Assembly: GCA_964598025.1 (NCBI GenBank)
Contig: CAZRAU010000003.1
Location: forward strand, 16,137-80,136
Reading direction: 5' to 3'
Length of the DNA stretch: 64,000 bases
Source: JALGWN01 sp964598025
GTDB taxonomy: Bacteria > Arandabacterota > Arandabacteria > Arandabacterales > Arandabacteraceae
Shown one piece after another: positions 63,414 through 64,000 of this stretch. Within the stretch, counting starts at the first letter, position 1. Each line of letters starts with the position of its first letter. The notes below the pieces were generated by a model. It was not told where the DNA came from and did not search any database. It worked only from the letters and a program-made list of their open reading frames with translations. The position numbers were made by a program, and so were the translations under genes.

Positions 63414-64000
63414 ACCGAAGGCCGGGATCTTAAGGGGTGAAGTCGAGGGCTTGATCGATATGCTTAACCGGAATGGCGTAACCACAAGGGCCGATGCCGG
63501 AGACAGCCTGGTACGTCTGAGTGAACTCATCCATGGGTGGAATAGGCAGGTCAACCTTATATCACGCAAAGACATAGCAAGGCTTGTATCATATCATTTC
63601 TGTGATGCCGCCTCGTTGCTCCCCATCATCAGGCCGGAGGTCCCGATCAACCTTCTGGATGTGGGGGGCAGTAACGGGCTGCCCGGACTCGTGCTTTCGG
63701 CGCTCTGCCCCGACATGGGAGTCACGGTGTGTGACTCGCGGCAGAAGCGTAAGGAGTTTATGAGAGAAGCCTGCGCGGCTCTCGAAGGCAAGGCTTCCTA
63801 TGTCACAGCCAGGGTTGATAGCGATACCTTCCGGACGGCCAATGCCGAAAGGTTCGATCTCATTGTGGCACGGGCGGTTACCCGCCTGAGACTATTGTTG
63901 AAATGGTGCCTGCCGCTGCTTCGGCCCGGCGGGTTCATCGCGGCCTACAAGGGCAGCCGATGTGGCGAGGAGGTAAGACAGGCGGAGGGCTATCTCTGGT
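63406..64000 (+). CDS. rsmG: 16S rRNA (guanine527-N7)-methyltransferase RsmG, 3' end outside window
   Basis: Open to the right edge (about 198 codons seen). Starts MNEPKAGILRG with the ATG overlapping the mnmG stop by 8 bases. Family features: LIHGWNRQVNLIS (WNxxxNL), the SAM site INLLDVGGSNGLPGLVLS, VCDSRQKRKEF, and AYKG. The SAM loop reads GGSNG rather than the usual GSGxG, a small deviation. Expected after mnmG in this cluster; parA/parB likely follow. Confidence 0.92.
   Translation, partial: MNEPKAGILRGEVEGLIDMLNRNGVTTRADAGDSLVRLSELIHGWNRQVNLISRKDIARLVSYHFCDAASLLPIIRPEVPINLLDVGGSNGLPGLVLSALCPDMGVTVCDSRQKRKEFMREACAALEGKASYVTARVDSDTFRTANAERFDLIVARAVTRLRLLLKWCLPLLRPGGFIAAYKGSRCGEEVRQAEGYLW

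Noticed and set aside
1..64000. CRISPR arrays, tRNA and rRNA genes
   Set aside because: No regularly spaced repeats and no cloverleaf or rRNA-like segments were seen by eye; a covariance-model scan would be decisive.

Overview
The window is the chromosome-origin neighbourhood of an uncultured, GC-rich, diderm (Gram-negative-type) bacterium. The right end carries the conserved origin cluster. On the minus strand, reading away from dnaA, are dnaN, recF, a DUF721/DciA-like gene, gyrB, a DUF4412-like gene and gyrA. On the plus strand are rpmH, rnpA, yidD, yidC, jag, mnmE, mnmG and rsmG. DnaA boxes lie on both sides of dnaA, and a perfect parS palindrome sits between mnmE and mnmG. Outer-membrane parts (a TolC/RND/adaptor efflux set, a PorV-like barrel, lipoproteins) and secreted proteins ending in FlgD-like C-terminal domains suggest an FCB-type or related candidate phylum (Eisenbacteria/Krumholzibacteria/Latescibacteria-like). 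That placement is inference; there is no rRNA in the window.

Layout: 1-6.1 kb holds a 5'-cut P3A proton ATPase facing a minus-strand operon of a lipoprotein, phosphoketolase and a histidine kinase. 6.5-14.2 kb is an efflux operon (tetR, adaptor, RND pump, tolC, then an APC permease) behind a promoter that overlaps an AcrR-like operator. 14.4-24.3 kb holds two polytopic GT-C-like membrane proteins, a UGM/protoporphyrinogen-oxidase-like flavoprotein (interrupted by a 10-N gap), an RlmD-type RNA methyltransferase and a large secreted tandem-repeat protein. 24.4-26.7 kb is a more A/T-rich islet with two orphan membrane proteins, flanked by a 47-bp direct repeat of the 3' end of ybjQ. 26.7-30.9 kb is a regulatory block: a small exported protein translationally coupled to a TPR-sigma54 activator, then an ECF sigma factor, its zinc-finger anti-sigma and ybjQ. 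31-45 kb is mixed accessory content: DUF2207, an exported transglutaminase-like protein, a membrane spermidine-synthase-like fusion, a nitronate monooxygenase, a PorV-like barrel, a VOC protein, a radical SAM/methyltransferase/HAD operon (with a second 10-N gap), a small zinc protein, and two 5'-truncated gene remnants. 45.2-64 kb is the core origin region.

The items most worth following up are the exported-peptide/TPR-sigma54/ECF block, the ybjQ-flanked islet, the near-identical AcrR-type operator in a distant lineage, the RND pump lacking the usual TM4 Asp pair and TM10 Lys, the non-canonical GyrA quinolone pocket, the cysteine-less radical SAM motif beside an assembly gap, and two unexplained intergenic repeat or structured elements. 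No tRNA, rRNA, CRISPR array, transposase or integrase was seen. All motif numbering, promoter calls and start choices were made by eye.
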